A stretch of DNA of 64,000 bases, taken from positions 1 through 64,000 of the forward strand of contig CBDBZO010000002.1 in assembly GCA_965213595.1 (NCBI GenBank), read 5' to 3'. Positions within the stretch are counted from its first letter, which is position 1; every line of letters starts with the position of its first letter. The position numbers were made by a program, and so were the translations under genes. Shown here piece by piece: positions 49,488-59,759 of this stretch. The notes beneath the pieces were generated by a model, which saw only the letters and a list, made by a program, of their open reading frames with translations, was not told the origin of the DNA and searched no databases. The DNA comes from JBCCFC01 sp965213595 (GTDB taxonomy: Bacteria; Chloroflexota; Anaerolineae; Caldilineales; Caldilineaceae).

Positions 49488-50060
49488 TCACGCAAACGCC
49501 TTTTCGACAGCGAGCCGAAATCCCGGCATTGCATCTCCACCATCTAGCATATCGCCTGATTTCAGCACCTGGGCCGTACCGTCTGCGCGATAGACCGTTA
49601 GCGTTCTCGTTTTTGAATCAACGACCCAAACAAGTTTTGTTCCATGCAAGAGCCATTCCTGTATTTTATCTTGCACCTGACTCATGCGATCGTTGGGTGA
49701 AACGATTTCAACAGCAAGATCAGGAGCACCTTCAAAGTAGGAACTTGGCAATGGGCCATTCGGTAAATTTTCTTTGCGAACAAAACCGGCATCTGGCGCA
49801 CGTACTGTGTCAGGATTGCGTTCCAAGTAGAAACCTGTTTCGGCAGCAAACGCAACGCCAAGATCATTGTCTTCTACATAAACCTGAATTCGTGAACCAA
49901 GCTTTATGGCAGCACTGCCGTGCTGAAATCCTGCGGGAGGCACTTGAATCAGTTCTCCTCGAATCAATTCATATCGATTTTCATCCCGGGCAGAAATTTC
50001 GAGCAAATCTTCTGCCGTATAGAGGCGCGGTGGTGCTTGGGTTAGCGTTTGCACGGCCAT
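49488..50060 (-). CDS. Uma2 family endonuclease-like protein
   Basis: 190 residues from ATG 50060, chosen because AAGGAG lies 8 bases upstream. Motifs of the Uma2/DUF820 family: YTAEDLLEI, YELIRGELIQVPPAG, APDAGFVRKEN, APDLAVEIVSPNDR, LVWVVDSKTRTLTVYR. The PD-(D/E)XK nuclease-like fold is established for the family, but cellular function is unknown. Located between cimA and ilvD on the opposite strand. Confidence 0.85.
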   Translation of the reverse strand: MAVQTLTQAPPRLYTAEDLLEISARDENRYELIRGELIQVPPAGFQHGSAAIKLGSRIQVYVEDNDLGVAFAAETGFYLERNPDTVRAPDAGFVRKENLPNGPLPSSYFEGAPDLAVEIVSPNDRMSQVQDKIQEWLLHGTKLVWVVDSKTRTLTVYRADGTAQVLKSGDMLDGGDAMPGFRLAVEKAFA

Positions 50061-50145
50061 AACTATAACTCCTTGAATCATCCGTACTCAACGGGTATCA
50101 TACCACAATTAAGCAACAAGCAATAAGCACTACGGAGACTCCCCC

Positions 50146-51882
50146 ATGTCGACGACAAACGGCACACACAACGGCGTGACCACCATGAACGGCACGCTGA
50201 ACAAATACAGCAGCATCCTGACGCAGACGCGCTCGCAGGTTGGCTCGCAGGCGATGCTTTACGCCACGGGCATGACGGATGAGGATATGGACAAGGGGCA
50301 GGTGGGCATCGCCAGCATGGGCTGGGAGGGCAACCCCTGCAACATGCACCTCAACAGCCTCGCGCGCGACGTGAAGCAGGGCGTGCAGGCCGCGGGGCTG
50401 GTCGGCCTGATTTTTCACACCATCGGCGTCAGCGACGGCATTTCGATGGGCACGGAGGGCATGAAGTGCTCGCTGCTCTCGCGCGATTTGATTGCCGATT
50501 CCATCGAGGCGGTGATGCGCGCGCAGTGGTACGATGCGCTGGTGGCCCTGCCCGGCTGCGACAAAAACATGCCCGGCACGGTGATGGCGATGGCGCGGCT
50601 CAATCGACCGAGCCTCATGCTCTACGGCGGCACGATTCGCGCGGGCCACCTGCCCAGCGAAAACGGAGAACCGGGGCGCAAGCTCGATCTCGTCTCGGCC
50701 TTCGAGGCCTACGGCGCGTGGCTGGCGGGCGACATCGCGGAGGCCGAGCTCAAGCAGGTGATCCGCCACGCCTGCCCCGGCGAGGGCGCGTGCGGCGGCA
50801 TGTACACGGCCAACACCATGGGCTCCGCGATTGAGACGCTGGGCTTGAGCCTGCCTTATTCGTCCTCCTTGCCCGCCAACAGTGCGGAGAAGCGCGACGA
50901 ATGTGCCCGCGTTGGCGCGGCCATGCTCAACCTGCTGGAGCAGGAGATCAAGCCGCTGGATGTTTTGACGAAGAGTTCCTTCGAGAACGCCATCACGGTG
51001 ATCACCGCGCTCGGTGGGTCGACGAACGCGGTGCTGCACCTGCTGGCCATGGCGCGCGCCGCCGAAGTGGATTTGACGATTGATGACTTCCAGCGCGTCT
51101 CGGATCGGACGCCGCTGCTGGCGGATTTGAAGCCGAGCGGGAAGTACGTGATGGAGGATTTGTACCAGGTGGGCGGCGTGCCCGGCGTGCAGAAGCTGCT
51201 GCTGCGCGAGGGGCTGCTGGACGGCAGTTGCCTGACCGTGACGGGTCGCTCGCTGGCTGAAAATCTGGAGGAAGCGCGCGACCTCGACGACGGGCAGACA
51301 ATCATCTTCCCGCTGGACAACCCCATTAAGCCGACCGGCCACCTGCAAATTTTGTACGGCAACCTGGCCGAGCAGGGCGCGGTCGCCAAAATTACGGGCA
51401 AGGAGGGGACGCGCTTCGAGGGGACGGCGCGCGTCTTTGACTCCGAAGAGGCCTGTCTGGAAGGCATCCAAAGCGGTGCAGTCCAAGCGGGCGATGTGGT
51501 CGTTATTCGTTACGAAGGGCCAACGGGCGGGCCCGGCATGCGAGAGATGCTCTCGGTGACGTCGGCGATCATGGGCAAGGGCTTGGGCAAATCCGTGGCG
51601 CTGATCACGGACGGACGCTTTTCCGGCGGCACGCACGGCTTTGTCGTCGGCCACATTACGCCGGAGGCGCAGGCCGGCGGCAACCTGGCGCTCGTGCAGG
51701 ATGGCGACCGAATCACGATTGATGCGGAGAACAACACGCTGAACGTGGAGGTGAGCGACGAAGCGCTTGCACAGCGGCGCGAATCGTGGCAGGCACCGGC
51801 TTACAAATACAGCAAGGGCGTGCTTTACAAGTATATCAAAACCGTCTCGCCCGCCTCCGCAGGCTGTGTGACGGATGAGTAG
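50146..51882 (+). CDS. ilvD: Dihydroxy-acid dehydratase
   Basis: Fe-S dehydratase of valine, leucine and isoleucine synthesis. 578 residues. Cluster and substrate motifs: GNPCNM, GCDKNMPGTVMAMARLNRPS, CPGEGACGGMYTANTM, and SGGTHGFVVGHITPEAQAGG. Starts MSTTNGTHNG; the body begins about residue 20. Same-strand neighbour of cimA and leuB but separated by accessory genes. Confidence 0.96.
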   Translation: MSTTNGTHNGVTTMNGTLNKYSSILTQTRSQVGSQAMLYATGMTDEDMDKGQVGIASMGWEGNPCNMHLNSLARDVKQGVQAAGLVGLIFHTIGVSDGISMGTEGMKCSLLSRDLIADSIEAVMRAQWYDALVALPGCDKNMPGTVMAMARLNRPSLMLYGGTIRAGHLPSENGEPGRKLDLVSAFEAYGAWLAGDIAEAELKQVIRHACPGEGACGGMYTANTMGSAIETLGLSLPYSSSLPANSAEKRDECARVGAAMLNLLEQEIKPLDVLTKSSFENAITVITALGGSTNAVLHLLAMARAAEVDLTIDDFQRVSDRTPLLADLKPSGKYVMEDLYQVGGVPGVQKLLLREGLLDGSCLTVTGRSLAENLEEARDLDDGQTIIFPLDNPIKPTGHLQILYGNLAEQGAVAKITGKEGTRFEGTARVFDSEEACLEGIQSGAVQAGDVVVIRYEGPTGGPGMREMLSVTSAIMGKGLGKSVALITDGRFSGGTHGFVVGHITPEAQAGGNLALVQDGDRITIDAENNTLNVEVSDEALAQRRESWQAPAYKYSKGVLYKYIKTVSPASAGCVTDE

Positions 51883-52000
51883 CGACTGAATAACGGCTGG
51901 TGTTGGACATCGTGTTCACTGCGACTCGACCTTTGGGCGGTGACTTACCGGTTCCCTTAGGCTAATCCAAGATTATAAATATACTACGGCTGATTGTGAT

Positions 52001-52102
52001 GGAGGTGCGTCGCACTTGGGAAAGTGCAGCGCACCGTAGGCTGTGTTGGCCGCACCAGAGAGAGAGTCGACCGTGCGACGCACCTCAGAAGGTGCGTCGC
52101 AC
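52001..52102. repeat. GGTGCGTCGCAC repeat cluster
   Basis: GGAGGTGCGTCGCAC (52001-52015), its complement GTGCGACGCACCTC (52073-52086), and a third GGTGCGTCGCAC (52091-52102). It lies in the 370-bp gap 51883-52252; no gene or other signal is seen in the rest. Confidence 0.65.
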
Positions 52103-52252
52103 ATCCAACGTGGCTTATCCCGGTATAGTTAATTTCCTGGAATTGCCTTAGCGGAACCCGCGCTTGGCCACTGCCCCAAGGTGATCCTTTCCGCGGGAGC
52201 ATGTGTTGCGCAGCATGAATCCACAAACGGGGTAGATTAAAAACGGATAGAA

Positions 52253-55200
52253 ATGGGTAATAGGGTGAAACCGAACTTATATCAAACACTAAGCGTATGG
52301 CAGCGGTTATTTTTATTTGTCTTTCCGCTATTGGGCATGTTGCTGATCTCGCTATTTCTGCTGGCGGAATGGGCAGGGGCCGATGTGGCGACTGCCGTCG
52401 TCGGCGAGCGCATAATTCGCTATCGGTACGTTGCTCTAACGCTGGTGCTGCTGCTGGGGATTGGCCATTTAATTTCACTTTTTCGGTGTACCGTGCTGCC
52501 GTTGATGCGCATGACCCAGAGCGAAGCCCACGTGCGCATGCTGTTGGAATCTATCCCCGATGCCTTTATCCTCATGCACCGCGATGGCACCTACCTGGAT
52601 GCTCACGCAGCGCAAGACTCTGGGCTGCCCCGACCCGCTTCAGAAATGGTGGGCAAAAATGTAAGAGATATTCTGCCACCGGAACTCGCTCAACGTGCGC
52701 TGGAGAACGTTCGCCGGGCGCTGGAAACCAATGAGCCGCAAACGCTCGAATATGCACGCACCTTTGGCGACAAAACCTTCCACTTTGAAATCCACAACCG
52801 ACGCTACAGCGCGGACAGCGTCGTCGCCATCCTGCGCGATATAACCAAGCGTCGCGCAGCAGAGGAGCGGGTGCGCCACCAGGCGGTGCTGCTCGAAAAC
52901 CTGCTGGATGCTGTCGTTTCGGTGGGTACAGATTTTCGCATTGCCAGTTGGAACCGGGCCGCAGAAGAAATTTACGGCTGGACGGCGGAAGAGGTAATTG
53001 GAAAACTGTTGAGCGAGGTGATTCCTGCTGATTGGTCTCCAGCAGCGGAGCAAGCGGCCTTGACGCAGCTGCGCGAAAACGGGTTTTGGCGGGGCCAGGT
53101 TGTTCATTCTCATCGCGATGGTCACCCGCTCAACATCTTCGCGGCAAGCCGCATGGTTTACGACGAGGCGGGCGCGGTTATGGGCGCGGTCTCCGTTAAC
53201 CGCAACGTTACAGAGCTGAAGCAGGCGGAATCCGCCCTGCAGGAAAGCGAAACCCGCAACAGCGCGCTAATCCAAATCATTCCGGATTCGCTGGGGCGCG
53301 TCAACAACGAAGGCGTTTACCTGGACGCAAAGGTTTCGCAGGAGTTGGCTCAGCAACGGGGCGAGGGCGAGATGGCTGGTAGGCATTTGTCGGATACGCT
53401 GCCACCAGTTGTTGCGGAGCGTGCATTAAGCCTTGTTCGCCAAGTGATAGAGGATGGTCAAGCACGCAAAATTGAATATGAGCTCAAGGCGGAAGACGAG
53501 CCGCTCTTTATGGAAGCGCGTTTGGTGAAGAGCGGCCCACGCGAAGCCTTTATGATCTCGCGCGACGTAACGGAACACCGTCGCGCCGAGGAGCAGGTGC
53601 GCTACCAGGCCGCGCTCGTTGAAAACATGCTGGACGCCGTAATTTCAGTTAATACCGATTTCTGTATTCTCAGCTGGAACCCAGCGGCGGAGAAGATTTA
53701 TGGCTGGTCGGCAGATGAAGCTATCGGCGGGCTAATTGATGACGTGATTCCCTGTCACTGGTCGGAGGAAGAGGAAGCGACCTCCAAAAAGGCGCTGATG
53801 GAGGAGGGATTTTGGCGCGGTGAAGTGGTGCAATCCCACCAGGACGGGCGTCTGCTAAACGTTGTTGGCTCGACGAGCCTCTTTCGCAACGCAGAGGGCG
53901 AAGTTACCGGAGCAGTCTCCATCAATCGCGATGTAACGGAACTGCGACGGGCCGAATCGGCGCTGCGAGAAAGCGAAAGTCGCAACAGCGCCCTTATTGA
54001 AGTAATCCCCGATTCGCTGGCGCGCGTAAACCGCGACGGCATCTTCCTAGATATAAATATTCCCCAGGACTTGAAGTGGCCGCTCGGCGCAGAGGAGATT
54101 GCTGGAAAATCTCTCTTTGATTTGGCACCGGTTGAGCAAGCCGAGCGCGGGCTTATCGCCATCCGGCAGGTGATCGAGAGCGGAGAACTGCGTCGGGTAG
54201 AGTATGAATTGCCCACGTCAACAGGGACGCTCTATATTGAAACGCGTTTGATAAGGAGCGCTGATAACGAAGCGGTGATGATTTCGCGTGACATAACAGA
54301 ACGTCGCCAGCAGGAAGAGCAGCTGCGCTACCAGGCAAAGCTGCTGACTTCCATGTCCGATGCGGTTTTCTCCGTCGATACCGAGGATCACATTCTGGTT
54401 TGGAACAAAGCCGCAGAAACGATATACGGCTGGCGGAAGGACGAAGCCCTGGGCAAGGTCTTTATGGAGATCATGGCCCCCGAACTCGTCGGCAGTACGC
54501 AGGCGGAGTTTGATCGGGCGCTGGAGGAAGAGGGAGCCTGGCGGGGCGAAGTCATCAAGCGCCACCGCGACGGTACACAACGGCACGTGCTCTCCGCGTG
54601 CGATGTGCTCTACGATGCCAACGGGCAGCGCACGGGCGTGCTGACCGTTAGCCGCGATGTAACGGAGCAAAAGCGGGCTGAGCAAGCCCTGCGCAAAAGC
54701 GAAGCGCTCAACCAGGCGTTGATCAACGTGATTCCGGATTCGCTGGCGCGGGTGAACGCAGAGGGCCGCTATCTCTACGTGAAAATACCGCCCGATATGC
54801 CCTCGTTTATGAGCGAAGAAGAGATGGTGGGCAAGCACATGCGGGACGTGATGCCGCCGGAGACGGTCGACGGCGCGCTGGAAACGGTGCGGCGGGTGAT
54901 CGAGAGCGGCCAGGCGGAAGAGGTGGAATATCCAATCGAGATAGAAGGACAACAGTGCTTTATCGAGGCGCGCCTCGTCCAAAGCGGACCGAACGAAGCG
55001 CTCATTATCTCGCGCGACGTGACGGAGCGCCACCGTACGGAAGAGCAGCTGCGCTACCAGGCCCAGCTGCTTGCCAGCATGTCCGACGTGGTCTTTTCCG
55101 TCGACAACGAATCGCGCATTCTCAGCTGGAATCGGGCTGCGGAAGCGCTGTACGGCTGGCGCAAAGAGGAGGTGCGGGGCAAGATCTTCACGGATGTTAC

Positions 55201-57754
55201 CTTTCCCGAAATCGTCGGCGGAACGATGGAGGAGTTTGCCCAGGCGATGGCCGCAGAGGGCACTTGGTCTGGTGAAGTCACCAAGCGCCACCGCGACGGC
55301 AGCAAAATCGACACGCTCTCTTCCTGCGATATAATTCACGATACTAACGGCCAGCCGACGGGGATGCTCGTCGTTAGCCGCGATATTACCGAACAAAAGC
55401 AGGCCGAGCGTGCCCTGCGCGAGAGCGAAGCGCGCCAGCGCGCCATCCTGGCCGCGATTCCCGATTCGTTTGGCATAATTAGCCGCGATGGCGTTTACCT
55501 CAGCATGAAGCTGCAGCAGAATGTCAACCTAGGCGTAAGCGCGGAGCAGCTGATTGGGCGGCGCGTCGGTGAGCTGGTAAAGCCCGAAATCACGGAGGAG
55601 GCGCTGCGGATAATCGACCAGGTACTTGAGCACGATGTAGTGTACGATGAGGAGTTTCGCCTGCCCAACCGCGAAGAAGAAGTCTACATCGAAGCGCGCA
55701 TGGTCAAAAGCGGTGCCGATGAAGTGCTGGCTATTGCGCGCAACGTGACGGAGCGGCGGCGGGCCGAAGAGCAGCTTCGCTTTCAGGCCGAGCTTTTGCA
55801 GAATGTCTCCGACGCCGTTGTCTCTACGGATATGGAGATGCGGATTGTTAGCTGGAACCACGCCGCCGAAGAAATGTACGGCTGGTGCGAAGCGGAAGTG
55901 GTGGGCCAGCGCTTTGGTGAGCTATTAAAATTAGAATATCCCAGCGGATCACGCGAACAGGCCGTGGCCAAGCTGATGCAGGACAACGCCTGGCAAGGCG
56001 AACAGGTACAGCACTGTCGAGACGGCAAAAAGCTTACCATCCTTTCCTCCATTTCGCTGATGTGCGATCACGAAGGGAATCCCACGGGCTTTTTGGGCGT
56101 CAACCGCGACATCAGCGAGCGCAAAGAGGCCGAGATTGCCCTGCAGGAGAGCGAAGCCCGCTTTCGCGCCATGGTGCAGAGCGCCGCCGAAGCCATTGTG
56201 CTCTACGATATGGACGAACATCGCGTCGTCGAGGCAAACGACAACGTCCTCAAGCTCTTCAAGCTCTCAAGCGAGGAGCTGCGTAAAATAGGCGGCACGG
56301 CGCTGAGCGCCGAAATTCAGCCAAGTGGCGGTAATCGCAAGGCGGAAATCGCCAACATTCGGCGCAAGCTTGAAGAACAGGGTCATTTAACTTATGAATG
56401 GCTGTACCACGTGGAGGGCCAGGATTTGCTGGCCGAGGTGCGCGCCGTTACGCTGCCGGATCGCAACCGCTGGCTCGTGCGCCACAGCATTGTGGATATT
56501 ACCGAGCGGCGGCAGCGCGAAGAGCGCCTGCAGCAATCGCAAAAGCTAGAGAGCTTGGGGCTGCTGGCGGGCGGCATTGCCCACGATTTTAACAACTTGC
56601 TCACCGGCATCCTGGGCCAAACCTCGCTCGCTCAACACAGGTTAACGGTCGAGCACCCCGCGCGCACCAACATGGAGCGTGCCACGGCGGCGGGTCTGCG
56701 CGCCCGCACGCTTATCCAGCAGATGCTGGCCTACGCCGGGCGCGGCCAAGCCAACGTGCAGCGGGTGAACCTAAACGACATTATCCAGGAAAGCGTGCAG
56801 CTCTTTGAAACGTCGCTGCCCACCACCATTTTTGTCGAAACCCAGCTGGACGAGGCCCTGCCAGCCGCCAACGCCGACGCCGGGCAGATGCAGCAACTCA
56901 TCGTCAACCTGGTATTAAACGCCGCCGACGCGATCACAAATGCCCACGCGTCGATGGAGACAAATGGCGAACGAGCCGCGAATTCAAGCGAAGAGAGCGG
57001 GCGCATACTGCTCAAAACCACCGTGCGCCAGATTGATGAGCCGGAAACCAATCTCTATTTGAGCGAAGAGCCGCTGGCGCCGGGGCGCTACATCATGCTC
57101 CGCATCCGCGACAACGGCCACGGCATGAGCCCCACCACGCTAATGCGCGTCTTTGATCCCTTCTTTAGCACCAAACCGGAAGGCACGGGCTTGGGGCTAT
57201 CGGTCGCCATGGGCATTATCAAGCGCCACCGCGGCGGCCTCAACGTGAGCAGCCAGCTCAACCGCGGCTCCACCTTTGAGATTTTGCTGCCCATCGCTGA
57301 AGAAGCGTCGCCCGGGCCTCAACCCCTTCCGGCGACTCAAGCGAGCGCAACGGGAACCGTTCTAGTCATCGACGACGAAGCGACCCTGCGCCAAACCGTG
57401 CGCGATATTTTGGAAAGCGTAAAGATGACCGTGCTGACTGCACCCAGTGGCCGGGCGGGCGTTGACGTGCTGCGCGAACGGGCGGGCGAAATCGATCTCG
57501 TGCTGCTGGACATGCGCATGCCCGGCCTCGATGGCACACAGACGCTCGAACTCTTACGCGAAATTGACCCCGCGCTCAAGGTCATTATCTCCTCCGGCTA
57601 CAGCAGCAGTGAACAAATTGCCCGCTTAGACGGGGCACGCGACGTGGAATTTTTACCCAAGCCTTACGTTGCCGACGAGTTGATTAGCACGGTGCGGCGC
57701 GCATTGGGCAAGGCAAATTCACCACCGCTTGGGTCCGATGCGAACAATTCGTAG
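52253..57754 (+). CDS. Hybrid histidine kinase with eleven PAS domains
   Basis: 1833 residues. Two membrane helices at the N-terminus (LFLFVFPLLGMLLISLFLL; YVALTLVLLLGIGHLISLF). Then five A-B pairs of PAS domains: A (IPDSLARVN...), B (LRYQAxLLxSMSDAVFSVD...SWNRAAExxYGW), and an eleventh PAS (ARFRAMVQSAAEAIVLYD). Kinase: GGIAHDFNNLLTGILGQ (phospho-His), NLVLNAADAIT, DNGHGM, FDPFFSTKPEGTGLGL. C-terminal receiver: VLVIDDEA, VLLDMRMPG (phospho-Asp), FLPKPY. The pairs are clearly internal duplications. Signal and target unknown; overlaps the next gene. Confidence 0.92.
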   Translation: MGNRVKPNLYQTLSVWQRLFLFVFPLLGMLLISLFLLAEWAGADVATAVVGERIIRYRYVALTLVLLLGIGHLISLFRCTVLPLMRMTQSEAHVRMLLESIPDAFILMHRDGTYLDAHAAQDSGLPRPASEMVGKNVRDILPPELAQRALENVRRALETNEPQTLEYARTFGDKTFHFEIHNRRYSADSVVAILRDITKRRAAEERVRHQAVLLENLLDAVVSVGTDFRIASWNRAAEEIYGWTAEEVIGKLLSEVIPADWSPAAEQAALTQLRENGFWRGQVVHSHRDGHPLNIFAASRMVYDEAGAVMGAVSVNRNVTELKQAESALQESETRNSALIQIIPDSLGRVNNEGVYLDAKVSQELAQQRGEGEMAGRHLSDTLPPVVAERALSLVRQVIEDGQARKIEYELKAEDEPLFMEARLVKSGPREAFMISRDVTEHRRAEEQVRYQAALVENMLDAVISVNTDFCILSWNPAAEKIYGWSADEAIGGLIDDVIPCHWSEEEEATSKKALMEEGFWRGEVVQSHQDGRLLNVVGSTSLFRNAEGEVTGAVSINRDVTELRRAESALRESESRNSALIEVIPDSLARVNRDGIFLDINIPQDLKWPLGAEEIAGKSLFDLAPVEQAERGLIAIRQVIESGELRRVEYELPTSTGTLYIETRLIRSADNEAVMISRDITERRQQEEQLRYQAKLLTSMSDAVFSVDTEDHILVWNKAAETIYGWRKDEALGKVFMEIMAPELVGSTQAEFDRALEEEGAWRGEVIKRHRDGTQRHVLSACDVLYDANGQRTGVLTVSRDVTEQKRAEQALRKSEALNQALINVIPDSLARVNAEGRYLYVKIPPDMPSFMSEEEMVGKHMRDVMPPETVDGALETVRRVIESGQAEEVEYPIEIEGQQCFIEARLVQSGPNEALIISRDVTERHRTEEQLRYQAQLLASMSDVVFSVDNESRILSWNRAAEALYGWRKEEVRGKIFTDVTFPEIVGGTMEEFAQAMAAEGTWSGEVTKRHRDGSKIDTLSSCDIIHDTNGQPTGMLVVSRDITEQKQAERALRESEARQRAILAAIPDSFGIISRDGVYLSMKLQQNVNLGVSAEQLIGRRVGELVKPEITEEALRIIDQVLEHDVVYDEEFRLPNREEEVYIEARMVKSGADEVLAIARNVTERRRAEEQLRFQAELLQNVSDAVVSTDMEMRIVSWNHAAEEMYGWCEAEVVGQRFGELLKLEYPSGSREQAVAKLMQDNAWQGEQVQHCRDGKKLTILSSISLMCDHEGNPTGFLGVNRDISERKEAEIALQESEARFRAMVQSAAEAIVLYDMDEHRVVEANDNVLKLFKLSSEELRKIGGTALSAEIQPSGGNRKAEIANIRRKLEEQGHLTYEWLYHVEGQDLLAEVRAVTLPDRNRWLVRHSIVDITERRQREERLQQSQKLESLGLLAGGIAHDFNNLLTGILGQTSLAQHRLTVEHPARTNMERATAAGLRARTLIQQMLAYAGRGQANVQRVNLNDIIQESVQLFETSLPTTIFVETQLDEALPAANADAGQMQQLIVNLVLNAADAITNAHASMETNGERAANSSEESGRILLKTTVRQIDEPETNLYLSEEPLAPGRYIMLRIRDNGHGMSPTTLMRVFDPFFSTKPEGTGLGLSVAMGIIKRHRGGLNVSSQLNRGSTFEILLPIAEEASPGPQPLPATQASATGTVLVIDDEATLRQTVRDILESVKMTVLTAPSGRAGVDVLRERAGEIDLVLLDMRMPGLDGTQTLELLREIDPALKVIISSGYSSSEQIARLDGARDVEFLPKPYVADELISTVRRALGKANSPPLGSDANNS

Positions 57755-59630
57755 CGGCGCTCGCCTTTGGCTGCTCGGCGCCCTGTTCAACGTGCTGCTC
57801 TTTGCGCCGCTTTATTTTACCAACCGCGAAACGGCACGCCTGCTGCCCGCCCACCTGACGCTCACTAACCTGCCCGCGTCGCTGCTTTGGCGACGCAACC
57901 TTGATCCGTGGCGCATCAACGTCGAACTGGTGCTGCTGGGGCTGCTGCTGTTGCTGTGGCTCCCCGCGCGGCGGCCCCGCACGCGCCGCCTGCGTGCGGG
58001 GGGCGCGCTCCTGCTCTACCTCACCATCTTTGTCTACTACCTCTACGAAAGCCTCGCGCGCGACGTGTTTGGGCTGGAGCCAAATGCCTATAATCAACTG
58101 TCGCTGCTGCTGGGCGTGGCCCAATCATTCCGCGGCGACTTTCTCGGCCTGCTGCCGTCCATCAACGCCGCTAGTATCGCGCTGGCGGCAGGCGCGCTGG
58201 CGGCATTTAGCATGCTGCTTTGGCTGGCGGCCAGCTTTTTTGCGCGGCTTGAAGCGGTGCAGCTGCGAAGCTGGATGCGGACGGCGGCACTCTCTGCCGC
58301 GGTGCTGCCGGTGTTGCTGATGGGGCTGGGGTGGCGGGGCGCGCAGGCCAGCCACCCGCGCGCCGTCGTCAGCAGCGTATCGCTCAAGCTAATGCAGAAC
58401 GCCGCCGATTCGCGCGCGGCTGCCCGCCTGATGGGGCAGTTTGATGCAGAAGGGCTCGCGCGCGCCTATGCCTACGGCGCGCAGGCCCACGCGCTAACCA
58501 ACCGACCCAACGTCTGGCTGATTTTTATCGAATCCTACGGCTCGGTGCTGCTGGAGCGGGCGGACTGGCAGCGGGACTACGCGACGCTGCTGCACGAGCT
58601 GTCCCACGAGCTTGACGCCGCGGGCTGGCACGCCGCCTCTGTCGCCAGCGAAGCGCCCACCTGGGGCGGCGGCTCCTGGCTTTCGTACACGACGCTGCTG
58701 GGCGGGCTGCGCGTGGATTCGCACCCGCACTATCTCGCGCTTCTCAATCGCTATCAGGCCGAACCGCTGCCGGGTCTAGTTACCTTCCTGCGCGGGCAGG
58801 GCTATCGACACGTGCAGCTTTCCACGCTGGCCAAGCCGCTGCCCGCAGCTGAATGGACGAAGTACACCAACTTCTACGGCGTGGACGAGTGGCTTCGTTT
58901 TGATGATTTAGCCTACGAGGGCACGCTCTATGGCTGGGGTCCCGCGCCGCCCGATCAGTACGCGCTCTGGTTTGCGGCGGAGCGTTTGCGTGCGCCGCGG
59001 GCAGCAGAGCAGCCCTTCGTCTTTTTCTTTATTACCCAAAACTCGCACTACCCCTGGTCGACGCCGCCGCTGGTAGAGGAGTGGCGCTCGCTCAACACGG
59101 CCTCCCCGCTGCCTGCGCCTGCTTTCCCGCCTTCTTCAACGAGCTTGGGGAAAGGGGAAGCAGAAGAAGATAATACCGACCACGACACGCTGCGGGCCAA
59201 CTACTGGCTCGCCATCAATTATGAGCTGCGGCTGCTGACGCGCTTTATCCGCGAGCAGGGCACGGCGGATGATCTGTTTGTGCTGGTGGGCGATCACCAG
59301 CCGCCGCGCATCTCGCGGCGGGACGACAGCCTGCGCGTGCCCCTGCACGTGATCAGCCGCGAGCCGGCGCTGCTGGAGCAATTTGAGGCCCACGGCTTCG
59401 GGCGCGGCCTGGCTATTGATGAGATGGTTGCCGGTGAGGCGGCGCTTGAGGAGCTAGCGCTCGCGAGTTCAGCGCCTGAAAATGTGGTGGACGCGAACGT
59501 AGTGGATGCAAACATCGCCTTCTTTCGCCACGAGGGCTTCCCCTCGCTTCTCTCGCGCGCGCTGCTGGCCCAATCTGATGTGCCTACCCACGAGCTGCCG
59601 CCTTACTTGCCAAACGGCGTTGAGCAATAG
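57738..59630 (+). CDS. LTA-synthase-like membrane sulfatase
   Basis: 630 residues from ATG 57738, overlapping the kinase end. About five hydrophobic helices in the first 220 residues (LWLLGALFNVLLFAPLYF, VELVLLGLLLLLWLP, ALLLYLTIFVYYLYE, AALAAFSMLLWLAASFF, VLPVLLMGLGWRG), then an extracytoplasmic alkaline-phosphatase-superfamily domain: VWLIFIESYGS (metal/nucleophile region), APTWGGGSWLSYTTLLGG, FFFITQNSHYPW and LVGDHQPPR. Similar to LtaS/phosphoglycerol transferases; may modify surface polymers. A Gly/Lys/Glu-rich insert near residue 470 is odd. Confidence 0.82.
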   Translation: MRTIRSGARLWLLGALFNVLLFAPLYFTNRETARLLPAHLTLTNLPASLLWRRNLDPWRINVELVLLGLLLLLWLPARRPRTRRLRAGGALLLYLTIFVYYLYESLARDVFGLEPNAYNQLSLLLGVAQSFRGDFLGLLPSINAASIALAAGALAAFSMLLWLAASFFARLEAVQLRSWMRTAALSAAVLPVLLMGLGWRGAQASHPRAVVSSVSLKLMQNAADSRAAARLMGQFDAEGLARAYAYGAQAHALTNRPNVWLIFIESYGSVLLERADWQRDYATLLHELSHELDAAGWHAASVASEAPTWGGGSWLSYTTLLGGLRVDSHPHYLALLNRYQAEPLPGLVTFLRGQGYRHVQLSTLAKPLPAAEWTKYTNFYGVDEWLRFDDLAYEGTLYGWGPAPPDQYALWFAAERLRAPRAAEQPFVFFFITQNSHYPWSTPPLVEEWRSLNTASPLPAPAFPPSSTSLGKGEAEEDNTDHDTLRANYWLAINYELRLLTRFIREQGTADDLFVLVGDHQPPRISRRDDSLRVPLHVISREPALLEQFEAHGFGRGLAIDEMVAGEAALEELALASSAPENVVDANVVDANIAFFRHEGFPSLLSRALLAQSDVPTHELPPYLPNGVEQ

Positions 59631-59759
59631 GCTCGAACTCTTTAGATTCGTTTAATGTAATAGCATTCTCTTTCTGATAGGATAACCAGGGCCGACCAAG
59701 CGCTCTACGTGGGCAGCATGGTTTGTATCAATCCATTTCACACGACAAGGAGACTTTTG

